Shown here piece after piece: positions 21,057 through 32,937 of a stretch of DNA of 64,000 nt; positions within the stretch are counted from its first letter, which is position 1, and every line of letters starts with the position of its first letter. The position numbers were made by a program, and so were the translations under genes. This DNA is from Adiantum capillus-veneris (taxonomy: Eukaryota; Streptophyta; Polypodiopsida; Polypodiales; Pteridaceae). The notes under the pieces were generated by a model. That model did no database searches. It saw nothing but the letters and a program-made list of their open reading frames with translations, and had not been told where the DNA came from. The stretch is taken from NCBI GenBank assembly GCA_014529385.2, contig CM043966.1, forward strand, positions 86,768,087 through 86,832,086, in the 5' to 3' direction.

Positions 21057-22129
21057 ATGATGGCGCCCAAAACCAGTCGTGGTTGTAAACCGTCACACCA
21101 CGTTGACCTTGTTCCAGAGGAATCAGAAAGAGACACTAATCCTAAGAAGGACCTGGTGACTGAGACTGAGGCTCATGAGGAGCACAATCATGCTGATGAG
21201 GCCAAGGACTCTCGGCACTCCAATCAGCCCAGAACGAGAAGGGTTGAGCGGGAAGAACGCAAGGCCAAGAGTTCTCGGACCACACATAGGGATGTTGGGG
21301 CCAAAGGTAGCAAGGTAGTCATCTCAATTCGAGTAGAAAAGCCACAGAGGAGAGAGAAATTGAGACTGACAAAGAAATTGATGGGGATGCTAATACAGAC
21401 CATTACAAGAAGTCTTCAAGACATAGTCAAGTTCCTAAGGTCAGAAGAGGCAGAGATAATGCTGACCGACATGATTATACCTCTTCATTGAAAATTTATT
21501 TCCCAGTGTTCAAAGGTGGGAAGAAAGATGATCCAGATGTGCATATCCAAGCTTTTGAACAGTATGCTGAGTTGAAGAATATTGATGAAGATGACTGGGG
21601 GGAATACTTTCCTCAAACACTAAAGGATGCAGCAAGGAAATGGTACTACCATTACCCAGCTTGCCAGCTCAGATCATACAACAAATTTCTCAAGGATTTC
21701 AGATTGGAATATTTAGACAACATAGGTGATGAGGACATCCTTTGCAAACTGGATAAGATAAAGTAAGGGAAATTATCAGTTAGAAGTTATGTTGAGAAAA
21801 TCAAGGAGCTAACCAGGCAGTTGCAAGAGCCACCATCAGAAAAGAGGTTGCGAGCATGGTTTTTAAATGGGTTCCACAGTACAAAGCTTAGGGAACAAGA
21901 GGTGCCCGCACCAACTAAGAAATTCAATGATTTGGTACAGCGAGCCTTGAAGCTTGAGCAACAGGCAAAGAAGGAGAGGAGTCACAAGAAGAGGAGGTCC
22001 AATAGTAGCAGTTCTTCCACTAAGAATTCTAATTCCATTAAGACCTCTAGTAGCTCTGAAAGCAGCTCAGATGAAAAAAGAAAAGACAAGGCCAAGAAAA
22101 GGGTCTTGGTTGATGAGAAGGCTCGGTAG
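21057..22129 (+). pseudogene. G3 gag, broken
   Basis: ATG 21057 opens a charged N-terminal region (MMAPKTSRGCKP). After a frame change before 21488 the Gag core follows (FPVFKGGKKDDPDVHIQAFE; DAARKWYYHYP; VRSYVEKIKELTRQL), with an in-frame TAA at 21764-21766. A Lys- and Ser-rich tail follows (SSSSSTKNSNSIKTSSSSES). Gag would form the particle that packages element RNA. It is not functional as it stands. Confidence 0.78.
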
Positions 22130-23150
22130 ATTGCTAAAATCAGCTAGACCATATAAACCAGTTAGAAGAATGGAAACCTTGTGTTCAAAGTGTAAATCTA
22201 ACGATCATGTTTCCAATGAATGTCCACTGTATCTATTGCAAAGCATATGGTCATTTATGGAACAATTGTGGCATTCACATTCATCACTTCAAGAAGGGAA
22301 AAGATTTATCTGTAGTGGCATTTACCAATGCTGAATCAACCAGAGTGGAGAAAACCAGTGTACCCTAAGAGGAGAAATTAGGTACCAGTGGTACTAATAC
22401 TGGGCGCGACAGGTACCGGGGGGGTACTGGCCGGGGCCGGGGTCATGGTAATATCCAGAATCAAAGCCTAAACTGTTATACTTGTGGCAAGTATGGGCAT
22501 TTTGTGGCTCAGTGTCCAGAAACACCTACTACTGCGGCTACTACTAAGGTGAATCCCCCAGAGCCACTTCCTGTACGAGCAGTTACACATAGCAAAGGGG
22601 TGGTCATTGAGGAAATTCCATATGAGCCGGCAAAACCAGTCAGTCCTGAAAGTAGCAAATGGGCTCAACAGAGAGAGGTGTGGAAGGCTAAGGGTAAAGA
22701 AAAGGTAGTTGATGAATGGTAGGAGTAGAGAGAACTGGTGGTTAAGATCACAGAAGATTTAGCCAAGAATCTGCTATAGCAGCCATAAAAATTTGATGCT
22801 TAGATCATTCGAAAGATACCATCCCAGTCTTCTGAGAAATCACAACCAGATTAGTTAGGGTCTAAAATTCCTGAGACCATGTTGGCTATAGTTCAGGGAC
22901 TGGTAGAAGAACTAGAGAGCGTTAAATCAGATACAACTGCAAATAGGAAACACTGAAAGATGCACCGTAGGTACCAGAACAGAGGAATGGAACTATGCAG
23001 ATAGTCCCAATTCTTCAAGTTCTGATAATAACTCTGATCAAGAGAGAGAAGAAATTCATGTCAAGATCTGTGACAGAATACAAAAACTCAACTAGATGAC
23101 ATTAAAAAAACTTTTCATGAAGCAACGAAATTCATCAGACAGTAAAGGAA
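22130..23150 (+). pseudogene. G3 gag C-terminus with zinc knuckles
   Basis: Two cysteine-rich stretches are seen: CSKCKSNDHVSNECP near 22180, and a canonical CX2CX4HX4C knuckle, CYTCGKYGHFVAQC, at about 22472-22513. After a Pro/Glu-rich stretch ending at 22722 the sequence is full of stops up to the protease. Confidence 0.7.
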
Positions 23151-23690
23151 GGTTGAAGCGGGAGCCAGAGTATTTGACTTAGCTGTTGCCAGAGATGATG
23201 AAGTGCCGGTGATCCAGGTAGACTACAAGGTTAGGAAACAGTGGGAGCTACTATCTGGTGTCATACTTGATGGAGGAGCAGGAGTAAATATCCTGGGGGC
23301 ACACCTTCAGCAAAGAATGGGTATCACAAATCTAAAACCGGTACCTTTCAAAGTTTGAATGGCGGATCATCGAGTTGTACAAGCAACTGGGATGATAAAG
23401 AGTATGCAGATAAGGGTGGGCAAAAAAAAGTTCAACACTAGTTTCTTAGCATCCCATATGTGCAAGGCACATATGGGATGCTACTGGGAAGGCCATGGTT
23501 GCGAACAACACAGGCTGTTCACGACTATGCCAATCAGACTCTGACAATACAAGGTGCCAGTAGCAGAATTCAGATTCAAACGAACAACACTAGGAGTTGG
23601 AGAAAGGAGCTGCGACCAGAAGAGCTTTGCCAGAAGTATAGGGTGAAGAAAATTGAGAGGATGCTGGCAGCAATATTTTTTCACTAGCCG
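23150..23690 (+). pseudogene. G3 protease, broken
   Basis: The active-site block LDGGAGVNIL lies at about 23269. It is followed by a stop (TGA 23357-23359) and a frame change near 23460, after which GMLLGRPWLRTTQAVHDYA shows the second conserved protease motif. The same LDGGAGV form of the active site occurs in E0 (LDGGAGVSI). Its role would be polyprotein cleavage. Confidence 0.75.
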
Positions 23691-23959
23691 AAATAGATCT
23701 AAACATAGTATTATTAGACAAAGATTAGGCTGAAAAGCAAAAGAAGCAATTTCCAGATCAGTTCACTGAATTGAATTCTGGAGAACGACCAGTTTAGCTA
23801 ACTGGAAGGCCAGAAGAACCGATGGATTCTAGTACACCAGCGGCCTCTGAACAAGCATACTTTGGAGAAGTTATTGAAAATCAGAATAGCAATTCAGAGC
23901 TCAGAGGTCTGTCTTGGGATTATGCCGAGGAGTCAACCAAAAGAAAGGGTGGTGGGCCT

Positions 23960-24330
23960 AACTGATTGCTTCCAGATGATCAAGAAATAGAGGAATGGAA
24001 TCTGGGTTCTGAGGAAAATCTTAGATTGATCAAAGTCAGCAAGCATTTGAATCCAATAATGAAAGAGAAGGCCCGACACATGTTCCAACGGTACAAAGAT
24101 GTTCTTGCATGGGAACATACTAACCTCAAGGGAGTAGATACAGAGGTATGTCAACATCGAATACCATTGAAACCGGATGGCAGACTAGTGAGGTTGCAAT
24201 GATACATAATGAATTCAAATTATGCTAAGAAGGTCAAGGAAGAGATCGATAACCTTCTCATTAGTGATGTTAAAGTATGTGAGCCAATCCACTGGTTCTA
24301 GATGTTGAGGATACATCATTGGAAAAAATC
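23960..24330 (+). pseudogene. G3 start of reverse transcriptase only
   Basis: The pre-RT region is clear: YKDVLAWEHTNLKGVD, QHRIPLKPDGRLVR, then after a stop NYAKKVKEEIDNLL. Homology stops near 24300, well before the RT catalytic motifs. The next recognisable coding sequence is on the opposite strand. Confidence 0.72.
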
Positions 24331-24417
24331 TGGGCAGTTCAGCTTCCTTAACAGGCAATGCATATAGGAGAACTAGTGAATCAGGCACAAATTCCAGGAA
24401 ATTAAGTACAGTCTGAT

Positions 24418-25800
24418 TCTCCTATTGCATCATCTTCCGAGTTACACGGACTAACTGAAAGAGTTTTTGGAGAGCAATTGCATGTTCTCCTACTGTCATT
24501 TGAGTCCACGGTCCTTTACTGTTGGAAGTCTGATCTTCAATAATAGCTTGTACCCTCTGGTCCAAAACTCCTCTGCAATTTGCATATGAAGTAGAGCTTC
24601 TTTCAGTTGATTCCTCACTTCCTTCATGCACTTATATGAAGGTCTATTCCCAAGCAGGAGATCCAATTCAAGGGCTAAAGAGTGTGTGTCTGTAGTAGAC
24701 TGTGACTGCCCGTGTGGATTGACTATCTTGTCATCAGAAGTCAGTGCCCACTCAGGTACCCTTTCCAATAGCTGGATGCTGCTGGGATGCACAGGTAGTT
24801 GGCACAACTCCTGATCATGGAAAGCGGCTGATTTCCAATGCTGGATCATTTCTTTGGCACCGACATATAGTCTTTGAAAGTGTTCCAGATCAGAAAGAAG
24901 AACATCATCCTCCAGATACATCCTCATAATAGGAGCTTGCTAATGTCTTAGCCTTTTGTTCAATGTGATGAGCTATAATGAATGTTGCTCATCACCCTTC
25001 AAAGTCTCAGTCTCACAGCTTTAGCTTTACCTTTCACGTCTGAATTTTGATATGACTGGTGTACTAGGGAATCTTCAGTGTTGCATGGTTGCTAATCATT
25101 AGCCCCTTGATCTCTCGATTGCTGATCCTTGTACTGGTCTGGCTGGTCTGTGTTAGGCTGACTGTCCACTGTGGCATCTGATCCGCCAGCACCAGATCCT
25201 GAAGGTGGAGATGGAGGAGAGTCATCATCATCATGTTTATCTGCTGGTTCATCCTCCCTCTCTTCATCCTTCTCTTTTGCTTTCTCAGAATCCTCATTGA
25301 AGTTATTCTATTTATCAATGTAGTCCAGAATAGCTTGATTTGCCAAAGCACTGTTATATTAAAAAATCTTATCTTGCAAATCACTCTGCATAGTTTCCAT
25401 AAGTGCCTTTAGATTATCCATATTGAAAATGGCGTTGGTTTTTGGATTTAGAATATCATCCAAGTTATTGTATATGTATCTTTTCAGTTAACTGCCTATT
25501 CTTAAATTCAAGATATGACAATTTCCTTTCCATTGTCTGAATTGTCCTAGATGACTGATTTTCAAGAACACTATGCCGCAAGGATTGTGCTCCTATATCT
25601 TGTTTCAACTTTTGAACTGTTGTTCACTTATCCTCAGTTCTTCTTTTAACTTGTTCACTTCATAAGTGGACACTGAGGCATCCATCATTTGTCCCAAAGC
25701 ATTGACCATCGTATTCCAGGATGACTGTATAAGCACTGAGAAACCATCCATTACTGCCGCTGTGTCAGAGGCAATTGACTCGTAAACCGTAACAGGGGCC
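24418..25800 (-). pseudogene. G3 additional ORF downstream of integrase, inverted
   Basis: Minus-strand open segments at 25384-25064 and 24927-24496, together with part of a frame ending at 25605, carry amphipathic, coiled-coil-like sequence (VNKLKEELRISEQ; EVRNQLKEALLHMQIAEEF). Read on the minus strand they lie downstream of the integrase at 42905-42228, with G4 inserted between. Several plant Gypsy lineages carry an extra ORF of unknown role at this place, and this may be one. The product's function is unknown. Confidence 0.5.
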
Positions 25801-25805
25801 ATGTA

Positions 25806-25922
25806 TGGTAAACCACCCCGCACTCTTGCTCTCTCGCTCTTTGCTTGAACCAGCCCGTAGGTGCATGCTGCAAAACCGAAGGCCATACACACACACTCAA
25901 CACACACACACACACCCTCAAT

Positions 25923-25955
<33 letters not shown>

Positions 25956-26137
25956 CACTCTCTCCCCTCACACACACACATGAACACGCACTCTCTCCCC
26001 TCACATGCACTCTCTCCTGTTCCCTCCCTCACCACCGCACTCTTGCTCTCTCGCTCTCTGCTCGGACCAGCCCGTAGGTGCATGCTGCAAAACCGAAGGC
26101 CATACACACACACTCAACACACACACACACACCCTCA

Positions 26138-26168
<31 letters not shown>

Positions 26169-26242
26169 CACACGCACTCTCTCCCCTCACACCCTCCTCA
26201 GCGCTGTCGCCGCTCGTCTCTCTAATCTCCCATTGCAGTAAA

Positions 26243-26305
<63 letters not shown>

Positions 26306-26320
26306 CATACATATACATAC

Positions 26321-26360
<40 letters not shown>

Positions 26361-27890
26361 TGCACATAATTGATAATAAACCCCCCCCCCCCCCCTTCCT
26401 ACTCCCGTTCGCACACACTCATACAAACACCATATATTCACACACACACTCACCCGCATACACACACACACAAAACCATACATACACACATACACGCACA
26501 CACACATATACACACTCACAACAAAAAAAGGAAAGGAAACTATCTACACCAACATCAAAGGAAAGAAGGAGGCCAACTCGCGCGTCGCCAACACCAAAAC
26601 AAGAAGTGGCGTCGAAGGCATGCCCCGGCCAGCACCGAAAGGAGGTAACACATAACATCTTGGCTTCTCACGACAAAAACCGACTACCACAACACTGAAA
26701 CCTCACACCGACCGCCCGAACCATCGACAAAACCCGTGTAAATACCCTAAAACCCCCACTCTTCCCTAATAACCTAGCCATGGCTAGTGGATTGTAAAAA
26801 AATCTCCCCATCCCACTCTTTCCTCTCTCTCTATCTCTACATTCTCTCTCTCTAGAGAGACATCTAGATCTTCTACAGAGACCAAGGGATACTTGCAATG
26901 ACCAGTAGTTAAGGACCACCTCTTAAGCCTATATAAAGAGGCCTCCGGTTGGCACAAAAAACACAAGACAGAAGAAGAGAGACACACAAGAGAGAACACT
27001 CAAGTGAAGGAGGAGCATACTAGCTCCATGCACTCTACATTGTAAGCACCACTAAGCACGTAGTGCACCCATGATTGAGAGCTAATGGCATCATGTTTGG
27101 TTACAAGTTTTGGGCACTTTAGCATTGGCAACATCACCGTTCTTCCTGTGATTCACCACACCACATTGAGTTACTAATCACGACCACTCTATGCACATGA
27201 AGTAGTTGCTGCTCTCCCACTAAGAAACATGAGCACGCTTGGATTGAAGGCATCAACGCCATGCCACCATGACCTGCTCTCAATGTTGGTGATTGATGTC
27301 ATCGGTGGCTACGTCGTCTTGCTATTTCCCCTCAACTAACCCTCCCGCTAACTCCAAACCTCGCTATGCACCATATGGCACTTGTATTCCACGTTACATA
27401 CCTAATGCCAAGAGCCAGGTTTGTAGTTGTCAAGACCATCAATTGTAAGTATCTCCATCACCAATAAAGGGTGTAATGTTGTCTTGATCTTTTGAGTCCA
27501 TTCTCTATTATGATTTCCCATGGTTATGGGATGTTTCGTCTCTTGTATATCACCCTAATCGTGCTCCATCATATGAAATCTCTCCTGCCAGTCACTGTGC
27601 CCTGTTTTCGAGCTTTTCACATACCTATCTTGTGCACACACTAATGATTAATGATTAGGCATTTTTCTACATGTGAACGGTTATTACACCACCATTGCAT
27701 GTCGACTACCTAGAGAGTATTTCACGTTTGCTACCCTAGGTCATGTATGTTTGCGTCCTAGCCGCATTTATGCTAGGTGGTGCCCCTTCCTATCCATAGG
27801 ATCACTCCCACCTTGAGACGATGCTTGGGGATGTTCAGGCTATGTGTGGTGTAGAGTCCACCCCATATGGTATGTCATTTTCGGCCATCA
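25806..27890 (+). repeat. G4 5' LTR, left end truncated
   Basis: It matches 39963-41950 and ends TCGGCCATCA. Homology to the first 370 bp or so of the 3' LTR is absent. A block of about 220 bp (GCACTCTTGCTCTCTCGCTC, then CAGCCCGTAGGTGCATGCTG, then CA repeats) occurs twice here, at 25830 and 26038. TA and CATA tracts (26245-26360), a run of 15 C (26381-26395) and a TATA box, TATATAAAG, at 26930 follow. Confidence 0.82.
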
Positions 27891-27896
27891 TTTTCT

Positions 27897-27913
27897 TGGC
27901 GCCCCCACCGAGG
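27897..27913 (+). other. G4 primer-binding site
   Basis: TGGCGCCCCCACCGAGG lies six bases after the 5' LTR. It is a TGGCGCC-type site, as in many plant Gypsy elements; the exact tRNA is not assigned. Confidence 0.7.
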
Positions 27914-27962
27914 ATCCTTTCATGAAACCCTCCAGTTTACAAGAATGAAACCCTAAAATTTT

Positions 27963-28432
27963 ATGGATGGATGAATGGCTAGCAGGGTTTGCTAACTGGA
28001 TGACAGAAGAAGAAGAGCTCCAAGAACAACTAGACGAACTCCGCATCTCCATTGAAGCTCGAGTGCCAGGCGTAACGGTAATCGATCTGCAGTGGGAGAG
28101 TCAACCAACATGCCAAACTCAGTGGATATACATAGGCCAGGTGCCAAGAAGAAGAAGGAGAAGGTTGAAACCATGTCCGCAACCTACAACCAACCCACAA
28201 CAAGAAGATGGAGGGAGCTCTGCACAATAGAGAATCAACACTATTCTACTTCGAGAATCGGGTAACTCAAGTCACCGAGGTAATTATCACAGTCAGTTTC
28301 CAAGTCGCACCTGATGTTGAAGCACAGATAACGGAAGCATTTGCTCATGCTCTCACTAGAGAGACTAGGGATCTACTGAATTTGTTTCAGGAAAGAACAC
28401 CACCCTCGCCCATAAGCTTGGACAGTGACTAA
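27963..28432 (+). CDS. G4 leader ORFs of unknown function
   Basis: Two overlapping small frames lie between primer site and gag. One runs from ATG 27967 to a stop at 28230 (87 codons) and starts acidic (WMTEEEELQEQLDELRISIE) and ends with an arginine run. The other runs from ATG 28208 to 28432 (74 codons). Neither has a recognised domain. They could be decayed gag N-terminal sequence or leader ORFs. From 28433 to 28760 nothing is recognised. Confidence 0.35.
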
Positions 28433-28760
28433 GCACCTGTAAGCATCACATGAATCAGTACAACCTACCTCAAGACAGATCACACATACCAACCCGAGTA
28501 CGCTCAATCAAGGTAATACTGGACTTGAAGGCTCACTACCAGCATGTCATCGACACAATGCTGGGTGGGGAGCGGTTTTTTGAGGTTTTGGCATCAGATT
28601 AGCCATTTGTCTTACCTTTGGTACAAGGTAATGTACCGTTTGAAGTTTTAATCTATGTCCTAGTATAAGAGGGTATACACGTCTCCTTGTAAAGAAACAA
28701 AGAAAAAAACTTTTTTTTGCAAGCTAAGCAGTGTGTCTTTTTAGCTCTCTCTCAGTAATC

Positions 28761-29882
28761 ATGGCAAGTGTAGCATTTCCAACATTTAAAGGAAAGAAGG
28801 GGGAGGATTTGGTAATAGACTTCCTAGATGACTTTGAAGTAGCATGTGTAGTGAGCAACAAAGATACGGATGAATCCCGGGTTAGAATATTTAAGCGTCT
28901 CATGAAGCTAGAAGATAGATCGTGGTACAATGCACTTCCACAAGCAACCAAGGATGATTGGGAGCCCTTAAAAACCGCTTTTAAGAGGCACTTTGGGGGA
29001 GGTACCACTTTAGAGAAGTTGTGGGACAAGTTGAGAGACTTGAAGTAGGAGGGTCTTTTAGAATACGCCACCTATGAGTCTAAATTTGTGGATTTGTGGG
29101 AATGGTGGATTGAGTCACTGGCAAGGGGGGAAGCTGCACCTGATTTCCTAAAGAAAGACCTGTTCACGCATGGCTTATGGCCGCTTCTCAAGGAGAAGGT
29201 GAAGGGTAGGTTCCTGGCTATGTACGAGTTAGCCGTTGAGATTGCTCGCCTTAAGGACAAGAAGCTGCGAATGAAAGCCAAAGAAACCGAGTCAATAGAA
29301 GCAGGAACATCGTGCAGAACAACAACCATGACAACCACCATTCCACCACCACCACCGACTCTTGGGGTAAGAGATGACCAACAAGATATGTTGGCCCATA
29401 TTACTGACCAACTGCAGAATTTGTCTGTCCACTTGATACAGCAAGGAAGGAATCAAGAAAGAGATCAAGACCCAGGAAGAGCATGATAACAAAACAGGGA
29501 GTATCACTGCTACAACTGCGGAGAAGATGGTTACGTTATGTACTACTGTCCCAAACCACAACAAAACTATAATAGAGGAGGTAGGAGGAACGAATTGTCA
29601 CCCCCTAGAGAAAGAACACCCCCACCCCGAGCACCAGCCCCACCAACACAAATTCTACGTCCACCCCAGGCACCATCACAAGCATCCATTCCACCTCTTC
29701 CACCAGCACCACCAACTGATCACCCTGTAAACATCATAAGGCTAGAAGAGAAAGGAAAAGCCGTAGTAGTGGATCCACCCAGAGCAAAGGAGAGGGACAA
29801 GGGTAAAGAGAAGGTAACCTTTTTAGAACCGTTTGAAGCCATGCCTGTGAAAAGAGCTAGGAGGGAGAAAGCCACACAATGA
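28761..29882 (+). pseudogene. G4 gag, three in-frame stops
   Basis: ATG 28761 starts MASVAFPTFKGKKGEDLV, a typical Gag start. One frame continues to 29882 with stops at 29046-29048 and at two adjacent codons, 29484-29489. The Gag core shows WYNALPQATKDDWEPLKTAF and LLEYATYESKFVDLWEWWI. The zinc knuckle near 29514 reads CYNCGEDGYVMYYC, in which the zinc-binding His is replaced by Tyr. A proline-rich tail and a Lys/Arg-rich end follow. Confidence 0.82.
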
Positions 29883-30080
29883 GATTATGAGAGAAGCATG
29901 AGAGGAGAGAGTAGCAAGAGGCCATTCAGGCCATGACGAAAATTGGGCATCACCTACTTCCAGTTAGGGGAAAGTTCTAAACCCTATGATCTAACATTGG
30001 ATGTGGCAGAGCAAGGACCAAAGATTACATGGCCATAGCTGCTACATATCGCACCAAAGGTAAGGTGGCAATGGTCCAAA

Positions 30081-31010
30081 ATGGTGAGTACAAGATGCTC
30101 CAAAGCAAAGGTAGCGGGAGCAATTTTGGATTGCAACATGGACGACATCCTTCCAACTATCAACGTCGACATAAAAGGAAAGAGGATTGGGAATACCTAC
30201 ATTGATGGAGGTGCACAAATCTGTGTGATGAGAGAAGCTATGATGCTTCAGTTAGGGATTGAGGTTGGCAGGCCTTCTCCATGCAAGGCAAAGATGGCAA
30301 ACAACGCAAAGTGTGTAGGTGTGGTAAGTGCTGTGAAGATAAAAGCTTTCAACACTGAGGTAGAGGTAGATGTTTTTGTAATGCCTACTAAGGGAGAGGG
30401 TTATTCACTAATCTTGGGAAGGCCATGGTTGATGGCCATGAAGGCAAACCAGGACTGGGGCACTGGCCTTCTATGCATGATTGGTAAGAAAGGGGAGACA
30501 ATCTACTACGACATGAAGATTGGCAAGCAGAAGCAAATGAATTTGGAAACATCAACAGATGAAACAACTAGCGTGTCTTCCACTTCTGAGGAGGAGACCG
30601 CATCCACCGATGAAAGTGATAGTTCCATCGATGTGATGGGCATCATCATAAAGGATCCACAAAGGGTAAGCACAGCTGGTAATCCATCACCAGAAGGGCA
30701 ACGCAATGAAAAGGAGAGCAAATCACCTGGCCTAGGAGAAAGTAGGTTGAAGGGTATGTTGTCCACGAAATTAACACTCGAGGAGAAAGATAGTTTTTTG
30801 CAAATGTTGATGGGATTTCCTGACTTTTTCATTGACAACTATGAAAGAATTACAGGCATTACAGCGGTGGAACATCATATTAAGCTAAAGGAAGGGGTAA
30901 AACCAGTTGTACAGAAGCTACGACGACTGGGGGTCATACGAGAAAAGGCACTCTTGACCGAGGTAAGGAAGCCGCTGGAAGCAGGGTTCATCTATCCTGT
31001 AGAAAAATAA
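30081..31010 (+). pseudogene. G4 protease and start of RT
   Basis: One 309-codon frame begins with the protease (active-site stretch YIDGGAQICVM near 30197; LILGRPWLMAM near 30409). An acidic Ser/Thr-rich linker and the region before RT follow (DNYERITGITAVEHHIKLKE; LEAGFIYPVE). It ends at TAA 31008-31010, in frame with the next ORF, so the split is a single nonsense change. The interval 29883-30080 between gag and protease is full of stops. Confidence 0.82.
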
Positions 31011-32136
31011 GAGTGGGTGTCACCCGTAGTAGTGACACCTAAAAAGAATTGTAAGTGGAGGGTCTGTGTTGACTACAAACCACTAAATGCAGCTACAAAA
31101 AGAGACCACTTTCCTCTCCCTTTCTTGGATGAAATTTTGAATGAAGTAGCGGGTTTTGAATGCTACACTGTGTGTGATGGTTATTCAGGATATTTTCAAA
31201 TACGCATAGCCTTGGAAGACCAGCTAAAAACCACTTTTATCACGCCATGGGGTTGTTTTGCATATAGAGTTATGCCATTTGGTCTCACAAATGCACCTGC
31301 CACATTCCAAAGATATGTCACATATGTTTTTCAACCGTTCTTTGGAACATCCATAAGAGTGTTCATTGATGAATTTTGTATATATAGCTCTCGCATTTCA
31401 CATTTAGAAAAGGTAACTGAAGGTTTGGCAAGGTTGCAAAGCCTAGGCGGGCAATTAAATGTGGATAAATGCCACATTGGGGAGAGTAAAGTCATTTTAC
31501 TAGGCCATGAAATTTCAGCAAAAGGTATCAACGCCGATCCAAGTAAGGTATCTGCACTCATAGCCCTACCTTCACCAACAACCGCACGACAACTGGTCTC
31601 TTTTCTACAAAAAGTGAGGTACTTGAGTAGATTCACACATCTACTATCACAACTTGTTGTACTGCTGCAACAGCTCACTCAGAAATCAACTTTCACTTGG
31701 GACGAGGAAAGCGAACATCACTACAACAAGGTAAAGGAGGTCTTAGCTACCCTGCCAACTATCTCACCACCTAAGTGGGATGAAAAATTATATGTCACCT
31801 CAAGTGTGGGTGATGACTCATTGGGGGCTGTGCTACTCCAAAAGGATACAACAACATCTTTCATGAGGCCAATCTACTTCTCTAGTCGAATGATGACAAC
31901 AGCAGAGAAAGGTTTCACCCATGTGGAACACTTAGTCCTAGCTCTTATATTTGCAACTACAAAGTTTAGGTCATACTTGCTGCCTATGCAATTTGTGATT
32001 ATAACCACGGATGAGATGTTTCCCTATGTTGTACAACACATGGATGTGTCTGCTAGGATTACTAAATGGCTAGTTCGTCTGCAAGAATTTGACTACACGG
32101 TACAAGTGGAAAGCACGACAAGGGCAAGCTTGGGAG
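31011..32136 (+). pseudogene. G4 reverse transcriptase and first RNase H
   Basis: The RT palm is nearly complete: VSPVVVTPKKNCKWRVCVDY, CDGYSGYFQI (first catalytic Asp), VMPFGLTNAPATFQR, then FIDEFCIYS at 31362 where F-x-D-D is expected, so the second Asp of the pair is Glu. LLGHEISAKGI and the connection region follow. The first RNase H (GAVLLQKD, RPIYFSSRMMTTAEKGF) ends at EFDYTVQVESTTRASLG, where C2 is inserted at 32137. The last codons of the open frame to 32156 come from the C2 LTR. Confidence 0.87.
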
Positions 32137-32220
32137 TGTTAGGAAATAAGACGTAGCTAAATAGATAATTGAGTAGATTACTTAATGGAGAGAGACAGAT
32201 TTACATACACGAGATTATAG

Positions 32221-32259
<39 letters not shown>

Positions 32260-32877
32260 CACGATATACGTGGTTCACCCAATGTGGGCTACGTCCACGG
32301 GAAAGCAGCCACTCAATGGCTTTAGTACTTCACAACAAGAAGTAGTTTACAAAGGGATTATACCCTTAATGGAGCTCCTGCCTTGCTTCACTCTCACCAC
32401 CTCACACTCACCTTCTTGCATCAACTTCACACACTATGAAATGTGTGTAGAAATGGCCTTCTTTTATAGGTCAAAAGGGCTGCCCTCTCTTATGAGAGGT
32501 AGCCATGTGTAGCCGCCCTTGTGTGAATAAGTCCAAATCGGACCCTCCAATCCGTCCATGTGTGGCCGCCCTTGAGAAGACAAGTCCACTTTTGAATTCG
32601 GCCACTGGCCACCGGCCAACCGACGGTTGTTTTCCGACCACTTTCCGGCCGCCGTCCGGCCATAATATTCCGGCAAAAAGAAATATTCCGGCGAGGGAAA
32701 AAAAAAGTCCGCCCCCGAGGCTCCTAAAGTTGCCCCTGATTTTTGACTGTGAAAATTTTGGTTTCCGATGAGTGATTTTTCTTGACGCACGATGGCTTCT
32801 CCTCATAATGGGGGCCTTACAAATGTGCGCTTTTACCACAAAAAATTACAAGGGTAAATCAGGCTCCATACTTAACA
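32137..32877 (-). repeat. C2 3' LTR
   Basis: The 741-bp LTR has plus-strand ends TGTTAGGAAATAAGACG and CATACTTAACA. A GA tract lies at 32225-32255. Read on the minus strand, a TATA-like CCTATAAAAG sits near 32470. Confidence 0.92.
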
Positions 32878-32937
32878 ATCTCCCACTTGGAGACTGATCT
32901 CCAAACCAAACCTGTGACTGCTTTCCATTCTGGCTTC

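Noticed and set aside
25805-26698. Several long His/Thr- and Tyr/Ile-rich frames on both strands
   Set aside because: They arise from CA and TA tracts in the G4 5' LTR, and the frames are not shared with the 3' LTR.
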